A stretch of DNA of 42,199 bases, from assembly GCA_041917975.1 (NCBI GenBank), contig JAYRWN010000329.1, forward strand, positions 1 through 42,199, given 5' to 3'. The notes under the pieces were generated by a model that saw nothing but the letters and a program-made list of their open reading frames with translations, ran no database searches and was not told where the DNA came from. Made by a program: the position numbers and the translations under genes. Within the stretch, counting starts at the first letter, position 1. Each line of letters begins with the position of its first letter. The DNA is from JAYRWN01 sp041917975. GTDB taxonomy: Bacteria > Bacteroidota > Bacteroidia > Chitinophagales > Saprospiraceae. Below, in pieces: positions 7,524 through 16,090 of the stretch.

Positions 7524-9869
7524 ATCCAGATTTATTTATTGCTTTTATTAGCCATTTTTTCCTTTTCACAGTGCCGCACAACAAAATTTCTTGGTACCGA
7601 CGAAGTTCTCTTGACCAAAAACAACATTACCATCAGCGACCGGTACCATATTCCCCAAAAGAGCCAATTGAATACGCAATTATATAATGTTTTAACTCAA
7701 AAACCCAATGTCCGTTTTTTTGGTTTCCGCACGCGCTTATGGTATTATTACCGCACCTTACACAAAATCGATTCGACAGTCATCACTAAGTTCATAAAAA
7801 CGCGCATAGCCGAACCTCCGGTATTAATGACCAACGAACAAGCTGATATAACTCGCATCAATCTGGAAAATTTTCTGCATTCCAAAGGCTACTTTTCTGC
7901 GAGCGTGGATTTTTCTCCTCACATAAAAAAGAAAAAGGGGGAGGCAGAGTATGTGGTGAACGCTGGCCCTCTGACCACGATGAAAGAAATTATGTACCGA
8001 ACTGATGATTCTACCCTTTTGCACATTTTGCAAAACAACTCGGAAGGTACTAATCTTAAGCCTGGTAATCCACTGTCTAAGGAATTATTCGATGCTGAAA
8101 GTTTCCGGATTACCCGCGCACTACAAAATAAGGGATTTTATTCCTTCAACCCCGAATACATCCGCTATGTGGCTGATACTACCGGTGAAAGGAATGTTAT
8201 CATCGTGATTATTAACAACCCACCGGGGCAAAATAATCACAAAGTCTATAGCGTACGGAGCCTGTCTATATTTGATAGCGATATTTTATTTGCTTCCAAA
8301 CAGCAAGGTAGAGACAGTAGTACCTGGCAAAATATCAATTATCATTATACCAAGAATAAATTTTACATAGCTCCACAGACTTTCGATAAGTTTATCTTCT
8401 TGCGCACCGACTCTACCTTTCAAGTAGATAAATATATCAAAACCATCAATAAAATAAACCGGTTGGACATCACACAATTGGTTAAAGAAGATATTGATGT
8501 TCGAGGGGATTCACTGGATATCCGCTTGTATGTCCCTGCGAATAATAGGTATGTGTTACAGGGTAATTTTGATTTGAACTACTCGACCATCTCTGACAGT
8601 ATAAAATTGTTTGGGGTAACTGTGGGCGGACAGCTGATAAATAAGAATGCTTTCGGGAATGGTGAGACCTTGATAAATAGAGTAAATATAGGTACGGACT
8701 TCAATTTACGTCGGCAAAATGCCAATCTAATAAACAACTTTTTAGTTCAATTAAACAATGAGGTTAACTTTCCCAAATTTATTGACCTCTATGGGTTTAT
8801 GGGATTTTTTAATAAAATCAAACTTGGCCGCAGAAAAATTATCACTGACGCTTTGTTGACGAATCTGAGGGAAGAAGCACAAACTCGGCTCACCCTTAAT
8901 TATGAATTCAACTCGACGGTTAACTATTTATCATACCACTCCATGTTGTCTTCATTGGGGTTCAAGCTGGTCCGCAATCAAAACAGTTCCTATGTATTTA
9001 CCCCCATCAGTATTAATGTTTGGCTTCCTGAGGTAAAACCACGGTTTCAGCCGGTTTTGGATAATAACGTGTATTACCGTAATAGTATTTCAGACCGTCT
9101 ATTTACCGGTTTCATTTTTCAAAATTTTGGTTACGATCAGATTTTTAGGAGTTGGAGAAGCGGGGCTGAGACTCGAGTGATTACTACTGCGGAGTTTTCT
9201 GGCCATGAAATATTATTAGGTAATTGGATATGGAATCAACTTCGTGATACATTCACCTTGAATAATAAAGTTGAATTTGCTCAATATGGCCGTGTTGAGT
9301 TCGATATTCGCCGCCAGATATTGGTGGGAAGAGGGCAAACGGCTAACCTTAGGCTTTCAACTGGAATTGCCTTTCCATTTGGAACTTCATCTAATGTTCC
9401 TTACATCAAACAGTTTTATCTTGGTGGACCGTTTAGTGTACGTGGCTGGGCGATTAGAGAATTAGGACCTGGATCTTTCATAGATACTGCGGCAGCGGGA
9501 ATATCAACGGGTGGATTTTATTATCAGCAAGCAGATTTAAAACTGGAATTTAATGCTGAATACCGTTTCCCCATATTTTGGAGAATGGCCGGAACAGTTT
9601 TTTTAGATGGTGGCAATATATGGTCTTTGCGAAAGCCTCAGGATGATCCCCGACCCGGTGCGCGTTTGAGTAGACGATTTTTATATGAATTGGGATTAAG
9701 TTCCGGCTTGGGTTTGCGCTTTGATTTTAGCTATTTTGTGTTCCGTTTGGATATTGGTTCCAAAGTAAAAAACCCATACCGCATAGAAAATAGCTATTAT
9801 CCATATGCTAATTTTCGTCAAATGGTCAAGGACCTGAATTTTAATATTGCTCTAGGTATGCCGTTTTGA
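7464..9869 (+). CDS. TamA/BamA-family outer-membrane barrel lipoprotein
   Basis: 801 residues from ATG 7464. A hydrophobic stretch (IYLLLLLAIFSFSQC) ends in a lipobox-like SFSQC at about Cys37, then RTTKFLGTDEVLLTKN, typical of the Bacteroidota TamA-like lipoprotein family. Residues about 40-370 hold POTRA-like units (ENFLHSKGYFSASVDFS; ALQNKGFYSF). The C-terminal half is a 16-strand-type barrel with the Omp85 signature YLGGPFSVRGWAIRELG and a terminal Phe (NIALGMPF). Such proteins assist insertion of outer-membrane proteins or act in envelope transport. The start is uncertain: the long pre-Cys segment and the overlap with the opposing gene would fit a TTG start near 7539, but that would drop the positive charge of the signal. 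Confidence 0.88.
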   Translation: MVKRSHKLYLLFSNRCNGHHIQIYLLLLLAIFSFSQCRTTKFLGTDEVLLTKNNITISDRYHIPQKSQLNTQLYNVLTQKPNVRFFGFRTRLWYYYRTLHKIDSTVITKFIKTRIAEPPVLMTNEQADITRINLENFLHSKGYFSASVDFSPHIKKKKGEAEYVVNAGPLTTMKEIMYRTDDSTLLHILQNNSEGTNLKPGNPLSKELFDAESFRITRALQNKGFYSFNPEYIRYVADTTGERNVIIVIINNPPGQNNHKVYSVRSLSIFDSDILFASKQQGRDSSTWQNINYHYTKNKFYIAPQTFDKFIFLRTDSTFQVDKYIKTINKINRLDITQLVKEDIDVRGDSLDIRLYVPANNRYVLQGNFDLNYSTISDSIKLFGVTVGGQLINKNAFGNGETLINRVNIGTDFNLRRQNANLINNFLVQLNNEVNFPKFIDLYGFMGFFNKIKLGRRKIITDALLTNLREEAQTRLTLNYEFNSTVNYLSYHSMLSSLGFKLVRNQNSSYVFTPISINVWLPEVKPRFQPVLDNNVYYRNSISDRLFTGFIFQNFGYDQIFRSWRSGAETRVITTAEFSGHEILLGNWIWNQLRDTFTLNNKVEFAQYGRVEFDIRRQILVGRGQTANLRLSTGIAFPFGTSSNVPYIKQFYLGGPFSVRGWAIRELGPGSFIDTAAAGISTGGFYYQQADLKLEFNAEYRFPIFWRMAGTVFLDGGNIWSLRKPQDDPRPGARLSRRFLYELGLSSGLGLRFDFSYFVFRLDIGSKVKNPYRIENSYYPYANFRQMVKDLNFNIALGMPF

Positions 9870-10490
9870 TTTTTGCAAAACCAAGGTACAAATTGGACAT
9901 TTCTCGATGATATGTCCTCGGGCTGGACAATACTCCCTTCCATAATAAATGATTTGTAAGTGGACCTTACACCAAGTCTCTTCAGCAAATAATTTTTTCA
10001 GATCTCTCTCTGTGGTACCCACATTAGTGCCATCACTTAAACGCCACCTTGCAGCTAACCGGTGAATGTGCGTGTCTATAGGAAAAGCCGGTTCATGGAA
10101 AGCCTGGCACTTAACTACTCCTGCAGTTTTATGACCAACACCTGGTAAAGCTTCTAAATCTTCCCATCCATGTGGCACCATTCCATCGAATTTTTCGACT
10201 AAAATTTGCGATAACCTTTCGATATGTTTAGATTTAGCAGGCGCTAATCCACAAGGTCTAATGATTTGTTCTATTGTTTCCTGTCCAAGTTTTACCATCT
10301 GAGCTGGAGTATTGGCTAAGGCAAATAAACTGGGTGTAACCTTGTTAACACGTTCATCGGTACACTGCGCACTTAATAATACGGCTATCAATAAGGTATA
10401 AGGATCCTGGTGATTCAGGGGTATGGCTTGTTCTGGGTATAATGTATTTAGAATCTCTTGAATGGCTGCGGCCTTTTCTTTTTTGTTCAT
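9852..10490 (-). CDS. nth: Endonuclease III (Nth), variant Fe-S loop
   Basis: 212 residues, the usual length. It is a DNA glycosylase/AP lyase that removes oxidised pyrimidines. The helix-hairpin-helix LEALPGVGHKTAGVV (about 108-122) holds the catalytic Lys, and FPIDTHIHRLAARW the catalytic Asp. The N-terminal LLIAVLLSAQCTDERVNKV is also conserved. The C-terminal [4Fe-4S] loop departs from the classic C-x6-C-x2-C-x5-C: here it is Cys188, Cys198 and Cys201, with Lys207 where the fourth Cys would be. The start lies 12 bases after the acyl-CoA reductase stop, so it is the third gene of a minus-strand operon. Its 3' end overlaps the convergent barrel gene by 18 bases. Confidence 0.95.
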   Translation of the reverse strand: MNKKEKAAAIQEILNTLYPEQAIPLNHQDPYTLLIAVLLSAQCTDERVNKVTPSLFALANTPAQMVKLGQETIEQIIRPCGLAPAKSKHIERLSQILVEKFDGMVPHGWEDLEALPGVGHKTAGVVKCQAFHEPAFPIDTHIHRLAARWRLSDGTNVGTTERDLKKLFAEETWCKVHLQIIYYGREYCPARGHIIEKCPICTLVLQKSKRHT

Positions 10491-10502
10491 GTTGAAATTA
10501 AA

Positions 10503-11525
10503 CTATAGCTGAAGAAGAAAGGCCATGGTGTCCACTCTATCCGCAAAGTCATTAAGTTCTGGCTTTTGTGAGGTTCCAAAATAAACATGTTTCCAGCCTG
10601 GAAGTGGTTTTTGTGAAACGATAACCTGTATTTGAAGCTCCTGATGTGATAACATGGTTAGCACATCGGGAAGATTTTCATACATCTGATAATGCACAAC
10701 GGCCACTCTGGAAGCAAGCTGAGGATTTGGATGAAGAATTACAAAACCGTTTTCAATGTACGGCAAGTTATTGATTATCAAGGTAGCCAGATGATAATCA
10801 AAATTATGTTTATACTTATGGTTATTTATTACATAATCGAATGAGTCCCAACAGCCGAAAAGCTGCTTAATATCGAACTCCCGGGGTAAAAACAGACTGG
10901 ATACATTACGGCAACCCAACCCCAAAAAAGAAAAAATATCCTTACCAAGTAACTCCAGTTCATCTGCTGATTCCTTACCGGTGAGCACGGCTATGCTATT
11001 GCGGTTTTGTCTTATGAGATGTGGATAATGGCCAAAGTATTTATTAAAATAGCGGGCTGATAAGTTACTACCCGTAGCTATCACCGCCTCAAACCCTGAA
11101 AGTCTTTCCTCAAAGCAAACATATTCTTTAATGACAGGATAAGCTTCTATCCACAATTCCAATAATACCGGCCATACCCATTGATCTTTTTCAGTCAGTT
11201 TTATTTGACACCGATGCCCGGCCAGAAATACACATAAAACATCATGAAATCCTACTAAGGGCAAATTGCCCGCCATAACCAACCCGACCCACTTTGAGGT
11301 GTGTTGTTTATTAAGTTCCGGATAGCTATGTGCAAATGAGTGTAGTTTCTCCGGATCGAGAAAGTGCTCATTAATGGCAGATAACATAAAGTAGTATCCT
11401 TCTTGAGTAAACCAAGGGTTTTCTGCACAAGCCTTGCTGACTGCGGCTGACAAGGCCTTGGGGTTCAATTTGATGATGCGGCCAAGCACGCCCAAAGACT
11501 CAATTCGTTGCTCAAGGGTAAGCAT
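10503..11525 (-). CDS. LuxC-type acyl-CoA reductase family protein
   Basis: 340 residues. The sequence resembles the Bacteroidota acyl-CoA reductase family related to LuxC, in the aldehyde dehydrogenase superfamily, which makes fatty aldehyde from acyl-CoA with NADPH. Seen features: KWVGLVMAGNLPLVGFHDVLCVFLAGH (nucleotide-binding region, about 77-104), VIATGSNLSARYFNKYF, RQNRNSIAVLTGKE, and LGLGCRNVSSLFLP near residue 200, whose Cys is the probable nucleophile. No luciferase or acyltransferase partner lies in the window. The start codon overlaps the stop of the upstream pseudouridine synthase by one base (TAATG), so the two are translationally coupled. The family call is good; the physiological product is unknown. 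Confidence 0.8.
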   Translation of the reverse strand: MLTLEQRIESLGVLGRIIKLNPKALSAAVSKACAENPWFTQEGYYFMLSAINEHFLDPEKLHSFAHSYPELNKQHTSKWVGLVMAGNLPLVGFHDVLCVFLAGHRCQIKLTEKDQWVWPVLLELWIEAYPVIKEYVCFEERLSGFEAVIATGSNLSARYFNKYFGHYPHLIRQNRNSIAVLTGKESADELELLGKDIFSFLGLGCRNVSSLFLPREFDIKQLFGCWDSFDYVINNHKYKHNFDYHLATLIINNLPYIENGFVILHPNPQLASRVAVVHYQMYENLPDVLTMLSHQELQIQVIVSQKPLPGWKHVYFGTSQKPELNDFADRVDTMAFLLQL

Positions 11526-12619
11526 TAATGTTCAAGTTTACGGTGAGCAACATAATTCCGCCATTTTTCGATTAAAGCCTGCATGTCCGGCGGTAAATCA
11601 CACTCGAAATACATGTCCTGTCCATTGATCGGATGTTTAAACCCTAATGATCTGGCATGCAAAGCCTGGCGTGGGCAAAGTTCAAAACAATTTTCTACAA
11701 ATTGTTTATATTTAGTATAGACCGTACCTTTTACTACTTTATTGCCACCATATCTTTGATCACTGAACACCGGGTGACCTAAATGTTGCATATGGACCCG
11801 GATCTGGTGGGTGCGCCCTGTCTCCAGATTGCATGCGACTACACTTACATAATACATGTCCTCCAATACTTTGTAATGGGTAATGGCAAGTTTTCCGTAA
11901 TCCCCATCAGGATATACTGTCACCAGTTTCCGATCCTGCTGACTCCGTCCCAAATAGCTTCTGATCGTGCCTTCGGCAGAATCCGGACTACCCCAGACGA
12001 CCGCGATATACTCCCGTTTTATGGTGTGCTTATAAAATTGGTAGGCCAGGTTGTACATAGCCTGTTCATTTTTAGCTATTACCAATAAACCGGAGGTTTC
12101 TTTATCAATACGATGAACTAAACCTGGTTGTAACTCATTTCCAGGCAGATTTTGTAAGGATTTTATTTGATCGACATGGTAAGCTAACCCATTGACTAGG
12201 GTGCCGGAGTAGTTACCAACGCCAGGGTGGACGACTAGTCCAGCAGGTTTATTGATAATCAGGAGATCAGCATCTTCATAGACAATGTTCAGGTTCATAG
12301 GTTCGGGTAATATCTGGGTAGGATAGTTGGGATCAATGGGCCATAATACCTTGATGCTATCGTTGGGCATCACTTTATAACTGGGTTTGACCGGGACCCC
12401 GTTTACTGTGATTAAACCACTTTTTAGTGCCCCCTGAATGCGGTTGCGGGAAGAGGTATCAATGCGATCAAGAAGAAACTTATCAATTCTTAATGCACCT
12501 TGTCCAGGATCCACAATTATTTCTCTTGCTTCAAAACCTTCTTCACTTTGCAAGCTGCTTTCGTCTTGCCCAAGTTCATCTTCTTCCCTATACTTGTCCT
12601 TATTTAACAACTTCGTCAT
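11525..12619 (-). CDS. RluD/RluA-family pseudouridine synthase
   Basis: 364 residues. After an acidic, low-complexity N-terminus (about 1-32) comes an S4 RNA-binding domain (LRIDKFLLDRIDTSSRNRIQGALKSG ... VNGVPVK, about 43-80). The catalytic domain follows with LNIVYEDADLLIINKPAGLVVHPG, the catalytic-Asp motif GLVHRIDKETSGLLVIAKN, and LETGRTHQIRVHMQHLGHPVFSD. This is the RluD-like architecture, which isomerises uridines in 23S rRNA; the precise target is inferred only by family. It is first in the operon with the acyl-CoA reductase and nth. Its ATG is six bases from the divergent PLP-enzyme ATG, so each promoter must lie in the other gene or in the coding start. Confidence 0.93.
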   Translation of the reverse strand: MTKLLNKDKYREEDELGQDESSLQSEEGFEAREIIVDPGQGALRIDKFLLDRIDTSSRNRIQGALKSGLITVNGVPVKPSYKVMPNDSIKVLWPIDPNYPTQILPEPMNLNIVYEDADLLIINKPAGLVVHPGVGNYSGTLVNGLAYHVDQIKSLQNLPGNELQPGLVHRIDKETSGLLVIAKNEQAMYNLAYQFYKHTIKREYIAVVWGSPDSAEGTIRSYLGRSQQDRKLVTVYPDGDYGKLAITHYKVLEDMYYVSVVACNLETGRTHQIRVHMQHLGHPVFSDQRYGGNKVVKGTVYTKYKQFVENCFELCPRQALHARSLGFKHPINGQDMYFECDLPPDMQALIEKWRNYVAHRKLEH

Positions 12620-12625
12620 TTAGTT

Positions 12626-13840
12626 ATGGTCTTCAAGAAGAATATTAAATTAGGATTTGGTTCACTTTGTTCAAAAGAATTCAAACAAACAATCCGCACT
12701 GAACCGCATATCCTACCAATTTATGCTACTTCTTCATTCATGTTTGATAACTTGGAACAAGGTGTAGATATTTTCACTGGAAAGCAATCAGGGCATGTTT
12801 ATTCTCGCTATGGCAACCCAACCATCGATGCTGTCGTGGAGAAAATTGTCAAAATGGAAATGTGGGAGCTGGATGGTGAAGCCTACGGTGTCATGTTTAG
12901 CTCCGGGATGGCTGCCATTCATACTTTATTATTGACTTTAATGAAACCCGGGGATAAGCTTTTAACCCAACCCAATCTATATGGCGGAACAACTGAGTTA
13001 ATGGAAAAAATATTTAAACCATTAGGGATTGGGCTAGTCTATGTGCATTTACGAAATATTGATGCGGTTAAGGAGGCGTGTGAAAAACACCCTGACATCA
13101 CAGCCTTATATTGTGAAACACCAAGTAACCCTACTGTAGAGTGTCTGAATTTAAAAGAACTTACCGCTGTTGCTAAAGAATTTGGTATCAAAACGATCAT
13201 AGACAACACCTTTTGTACCCCTTACCTGCAGCAGCCATTTAAACATGGCGTAGACTTAATAATTCACTCAACTACCAAATTTTTAAACGGACATGGTAAC
13301 AGTACATCCGGTATCGTTATCGGACGAGATAAGGAACTTATTACCAAAGACTTATGGACTAAAATGAAATTAAGTGGGACAAATTGTAATCCGTTTGATG
13401 CCTGGCTAACCTATAATGGCCTAAAAACATTGCATCTAAGGATGGATAAACACAGTCAGAATGGGCAATCTTTAGCTGAACACTTGATGCAACATCCCGC
13501 TATTGCGCGCGTGAATTATCCAGGACTACCTTCCCATCCAGATCATGCGGTGGCCGCAAAACAAATGACAGGTTTTGGTGGCATGTTAAGTTTTGAACTT
13601 AATGGAGGATTGGATGCCGGGAAACGGTTTATGAATCAGCTGGAATTCTGTACTTTGGCTCCTACCCTGGGAGATATTGATACTTTAATCTTACATCCGG
13701 CGACCATGTCTCATGTAAATATTCCTCGTGATATTCGTTATACTCATGGCATTACCGATGGATTGATCAGAGTGTCCGTTGGTATTGAGGATATTGAAGA
13801 TATTATCGGCGATATAGATCAGGCCATAGACCGAATTTAA
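12626..13840 (+). CDS. Trans-sulfuration family PLP enzyme (methionine gamma-lyase-like)
   Basis: 404 residues, the standard Cys/Met metabolism PLP enzyme (PF01053). The PLP-binding Lys lies in DLIIHSTTKFLNGHGN (about 207-222), with YSRYGNPT (about 57-64, tetramer PLP-phosphate contact), SSGMAAIH (about 92-99) and the cofactor Asp in TIIDNTFCTPYLQQP. SVGIEDIEDIIGDI is the usual C-terminus. Members split or build thioether amino acids: methionine gamma-lyase, cystathionine gamma-synthase/lyase or O-acetylhomoserine sulfhydrylase. The sequence leans towards methionine gamma-lyase, but the reaction cannot be fixed from sequence alone. Its stop and the coaX stop share the palindromic TTAA at 13837-13840. 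Confidence 0.9.
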   Translation: MVFKKNIKLGFGSLCSKEFKQTIRTEPHILPIYATSSFMFDNLEQGVDIFTGKQSGHVYSRYGNPTIDAVVEKIVKMEMWELDGEAYGVMFSSGMAAIHTLLLTLMKPGDKLLTQPNLYGGTTELMEKIFKPLGIGLVYVHLRNIDAVKEACEKHPDITALYCETPSNPTVECLNLKELTAVAKEFGIKTIIDNTFCTPYLQQPFKHGVDLIIHSTTKFLNGHGNSTSGIVIGRDKELITKDLWTKMKLSGTNCNPFDAWLTYNGLKTLHLRMDKHSQNGQSLAEHLMQHPAIARVNYPGLPSHPDHAVAAKQMTGFGGMLSFELNGGLDAGKRFMNQLEFCTLAPTLGDIDTLILHPATMSHVNIPRDIRYTHGITDGLIRVSVGIEDIEDIIGDIDQAIDRI

Positions 13841-14616
13841 CCAGTATTGTTTATTTTTTTTCCAATTAATCTCAGCCCTTCCAGGGTTAAGTTTGGATTG
13901 ATTACATCAAATGCCGAGGATAAATGATCGAGAATATGCGAGAATCCTCCGGTGGCAATTTTCGTGGCTTTTTGTGGCATTTCCTGTTGAAATGCATCTA
14001 ACATAAATCTCACCATGCCATTATAACCCCACAAAATACCGCTCTGGATGGCGTGAATAGTATTTTGACCTTGAACCTTCCCTGGAAACTCGAGAGGGAC
14101 ATGCGGTAATTTTTCAGCTTGTAAAAACAGAGCCTGCACCGCTGAGCGCAATCCGGGTGCGATTGTCACTCCGGTAATGCGACGTTCTGCAAAATCTACC
14201 CCCGTAATGGTTAGAGCAGTACCAAAATCAACAATGATGCACGAGGTTTGATATAAATGTAATCCGGCATAGGCATTAGCCACCAGGTCAGACCCAATTT
14301 CTTCAGGGCTCACCACATCCAAGTCCAGCTTTTGGTAAACTGTGGAGTCAAGATGTATTGGTTTAAGTTTCCATTTGGTCTCTAAAAAACGAAAGAAAGC
14401 AGCATCTATGGATGGCACAACACTGGAATAAATGGCTTGACCAACATCAGATCCTTCTATTTCCACCGGCCAATGTTCGTCGAGGAGAGCTTCGGTTAAA
14501 GCCACACCGTGGTCAAGGGTTTTTGAAATAAATCTGGCTTTTTGGATTAATTGGCCATTATTAAACTTAGCCAACACAACGTTAGAATTACCCACGTCTA
14601 TTACTAGTTCTTTCAT
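13837..14616 (-). CDS. coaX: Type III pantothenate kinase
   Basis: 259 residues. It phosphorylates pantothenate, the first step of coenzyme A synthesis. The ASKHA-fold phosphate loop is at the start (ELVIDVGNSNVVLAKF), CIIVDFGTALTITGVD (about 127-142) is phosphate motif 2, and GVTIAPGLRSAVQAL and KIATGGF complete the nucleotide site. Length fits CoaX. The segment usually read as G-x-D-R appears as EEIGSDLVANAYAGLHLY, with Leu where Arg is expected. Its start overlaps the phosphodiesterase stop by four bases (ATGA), so it is the last gene of the minus-strand run from mnmA. Confidence 0.9.
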   Translation of the reverse strand: MKELVIDVGNSNVVLAKFNNGQLIQKARFISKTLDHGVALTEALLDEHWPVEIEGSDVGQAIYSSVVPSIDAAFFRFLETKWKLKPIHLDSTVYQKLDLDVVSPEEIGSDLVANAYAGLHLYQTSCIIVDFGTALTITGVDFAERRITGVTIAPGLRSAVQALFLQAEKLPHVPLEFPGKVQGQNTIHAIQSGILWGYNGMVRFMLDAFQQEMPQKATKIATGGFSHILDHLSSAFDVINPNLTLEGLRLIGKKINNTG

Positions 14617-15122
14617 ATCCTACCTCTTTTGCCAAGCTCAATGACTTCGGCTTGGCTGATTTGACCATGACCTATTTTAAATCGAATAGCTGTTCTGATG
14701 ACGTGAAAACCATGATGACCTGCGGCTCCCGGATTCATATAAAGATGCCCCCATTCTTTATAATATTGTACTTTTAAAATGTGAGAATGCCCACAAATTA
14801 ATAGCCCCGGATTCAATTTATTTATCAAATTTTTTGTGTGAAGATTATATTTCCCAGGTGGGCCGGCAATATGAATCATCAGTATTTTGAGTCCTTCAAC
14901 CTCACAACTCATTATATCCGGAACCTGGGTCCGGATATAAGCATCATCAATGTTTCCATACACGCCCCGAGTGGGTTTCTGAGTGCAAAGTTCATCCCAA
15001 ACATCCTGAGTGCCGAGGTCTCCGGCATGCCAAATCTCATCACATTCCTTAAATAAGTTTTTGAAGTCAGGATCCAGGAATCCATGTGTATCCGACAACA
15101 GTCCGATGTATTTAACACTCAT
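14613..15122 (-). CDS. YfcE/MJ0936-type metallophosphoesterase
   Basis: 169 residues, typical of the small calcineurin-like phosphodiesterases. All metal-binding motifs are visible in order: GLLSDTHGF (D-x-H, about 7-15), IWHAGDLG (GD, about 30-37), GNIDD (GN-x-D, about 53-59), MIHIAG (about 82-87) and CGHSHILK (GHSH, about 110-117). The family hydrolyses phosphodiester or phosphomonoester bonds with two metal ions; the natural substrate is usually unknown. It overlaps coaX by four bases downstream and the upstream oxidoreductase by four bases, so it is tightly coupled in the operon. Confidence 0.92.
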   Translation of the reverse strand: MSVKYIGLLSDTHGFLDPDFKNLFKECDEIWHAGDLGTQDVWDELCTQKPTRGVYGNIDDAYIRTQVPDIMSCEVEGLKILMIHIAGPPGKYNLHTKNLINKLNPGLLICGHSHILKVQYYKEWGHLYMNPGAAGHHGFHVIRTAIRFKIGHGQISQAEVIELGKRGRI

Positions 15123-16090
15123 GCTTTAGGATTGATCCGAATGATGATTTTACCGAACTGTTGGTTGCTTTTCAGTCTTTCCAAGGCCATGTTTACCTCT
15201 TCAAGATCGTATACATTATCAAGGACAGGTTTAATATTATGAGTTGAAATAAAATCCAACATCTGCTTAAATTCATCTGGCGTACCCATAGTGGTTCCGG
15301 AAACAGTAATCTGTTTCCAGAATAATTTTTGCGGACTGACTTCTATTTTTCCCGCTGAACCTCCATAGATGACAATGATTCCACCTGGACGTAATGCATC
15401 AACAACCTGATTAAAACTTTGCCCGCCACTTCCATCAATAACCTTATCTATTCCGCCAGACAGCTGATGCAAATTAACCCCCCAATCTTTCCCTGTGTAT
15501 AAGACTCCATTCTGACATCCCAAGGCGACCGCATTATCTATCTTAGTCTGATCCGAACTTGTTACATAAACATCGGCTCCTGAAACTAAACAAAACTGCA
15601 TGGCCATTAAAGCGACGCCACCACCAATGCCAGTTATTAATACCCGATCGCCTGAAACGACTTTCGCCTTGGTGAACACCGCACGGTAGGCAGTCAACCC
15701 GGCTAAAGGGATGGCCGCAGCCTCTTCAGAAGACAAATGAGCAGGTTTGGGATAAATATGATCCAAAGGAACATTTACATATTCTGCCAAAGTGCCCTGA
15801 GTCGGCATGCCCAGAATTTGGTATGTTGAGTCTTGAAATGAGGGGTTATTTCCCCAATGAAAGCCAGGCTGCAGGATTACCTCCTGATCAGCGCACCATC
15901 CGCAGCCGTCAGAACCTAAAATGGCCGGTAATATTATTTTAGCATATTGACCTTGCGTAATATAATAATCCCTCCGGTTTAATCCGGCTGTTAACACTTT
16001 CACTTGGACAAATCCAGAAGGAGTTGTAGGCAGTGGCACTTGCTCCACCTTTAGCGGTGCTTGTAATTGTTTTAAAACAGCTGCTTTCAT
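15119..16090 (-). CDS. Zinc-independent MDR-family NAD(P)H:quinone oxidoreductase-like protein
   Basis: 323 residues of the medium-chain dehydrogenase/reductase superfamily. The N-terminal GroES-like domain has LTAGLNRRDYYITQGQY, where the N-R-R-D takes the place of the catalytic zinc Cys, so it is probably the quinone oxidoreductase-like zinc-free group. It is followed by LGSDGCGWC. The Rossmann domain shows AGLTAYRAVF and ILITGIGGGVALMAMQF-type glycine-rich sequence (about 155-172), and IIVIYGGSAG. Substrate unknown. It overlaps rimM by four bases upstream and the phosphodiesterase by four bases downstream. Confidence 0.87.
   Translation of the reverse strand: MKAAVLKQLQAPLKVEQVPLPTTPSGFVQVKVLTAGLNRRDYYITQGQYAKIILPAILGSDGCGWCADQEVILQPGFHWGNNPSFQDSTYQILGMPTQGTLAEYVNVPLDHIYPKPAHLSSEEAAAIPLAGLTAYRAVFTKAKVVSGDRVLITGIGGGVALMAMQFCLVSGADVYVTSSDQTKIDNAVALGCQNGVLYTGKDWGVNLHQLSGGIDKVIDGSGGQSFNQVVDALRPGGIIVIYGGSAGKIEVSPQKLFWKQITVSGTTMGTPDEFKQMLDFISTHNIKPVLDNVYDLEEVNMALERLKSNQQFGKIIIRINPKA

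Noticed and set aside
9858..9880. GTTTTG...CAAAAC repeat between the barrel gene and nth as a terminator
   Set aside because: Six weak A/T-rich pairs with no T-tract in the right place.
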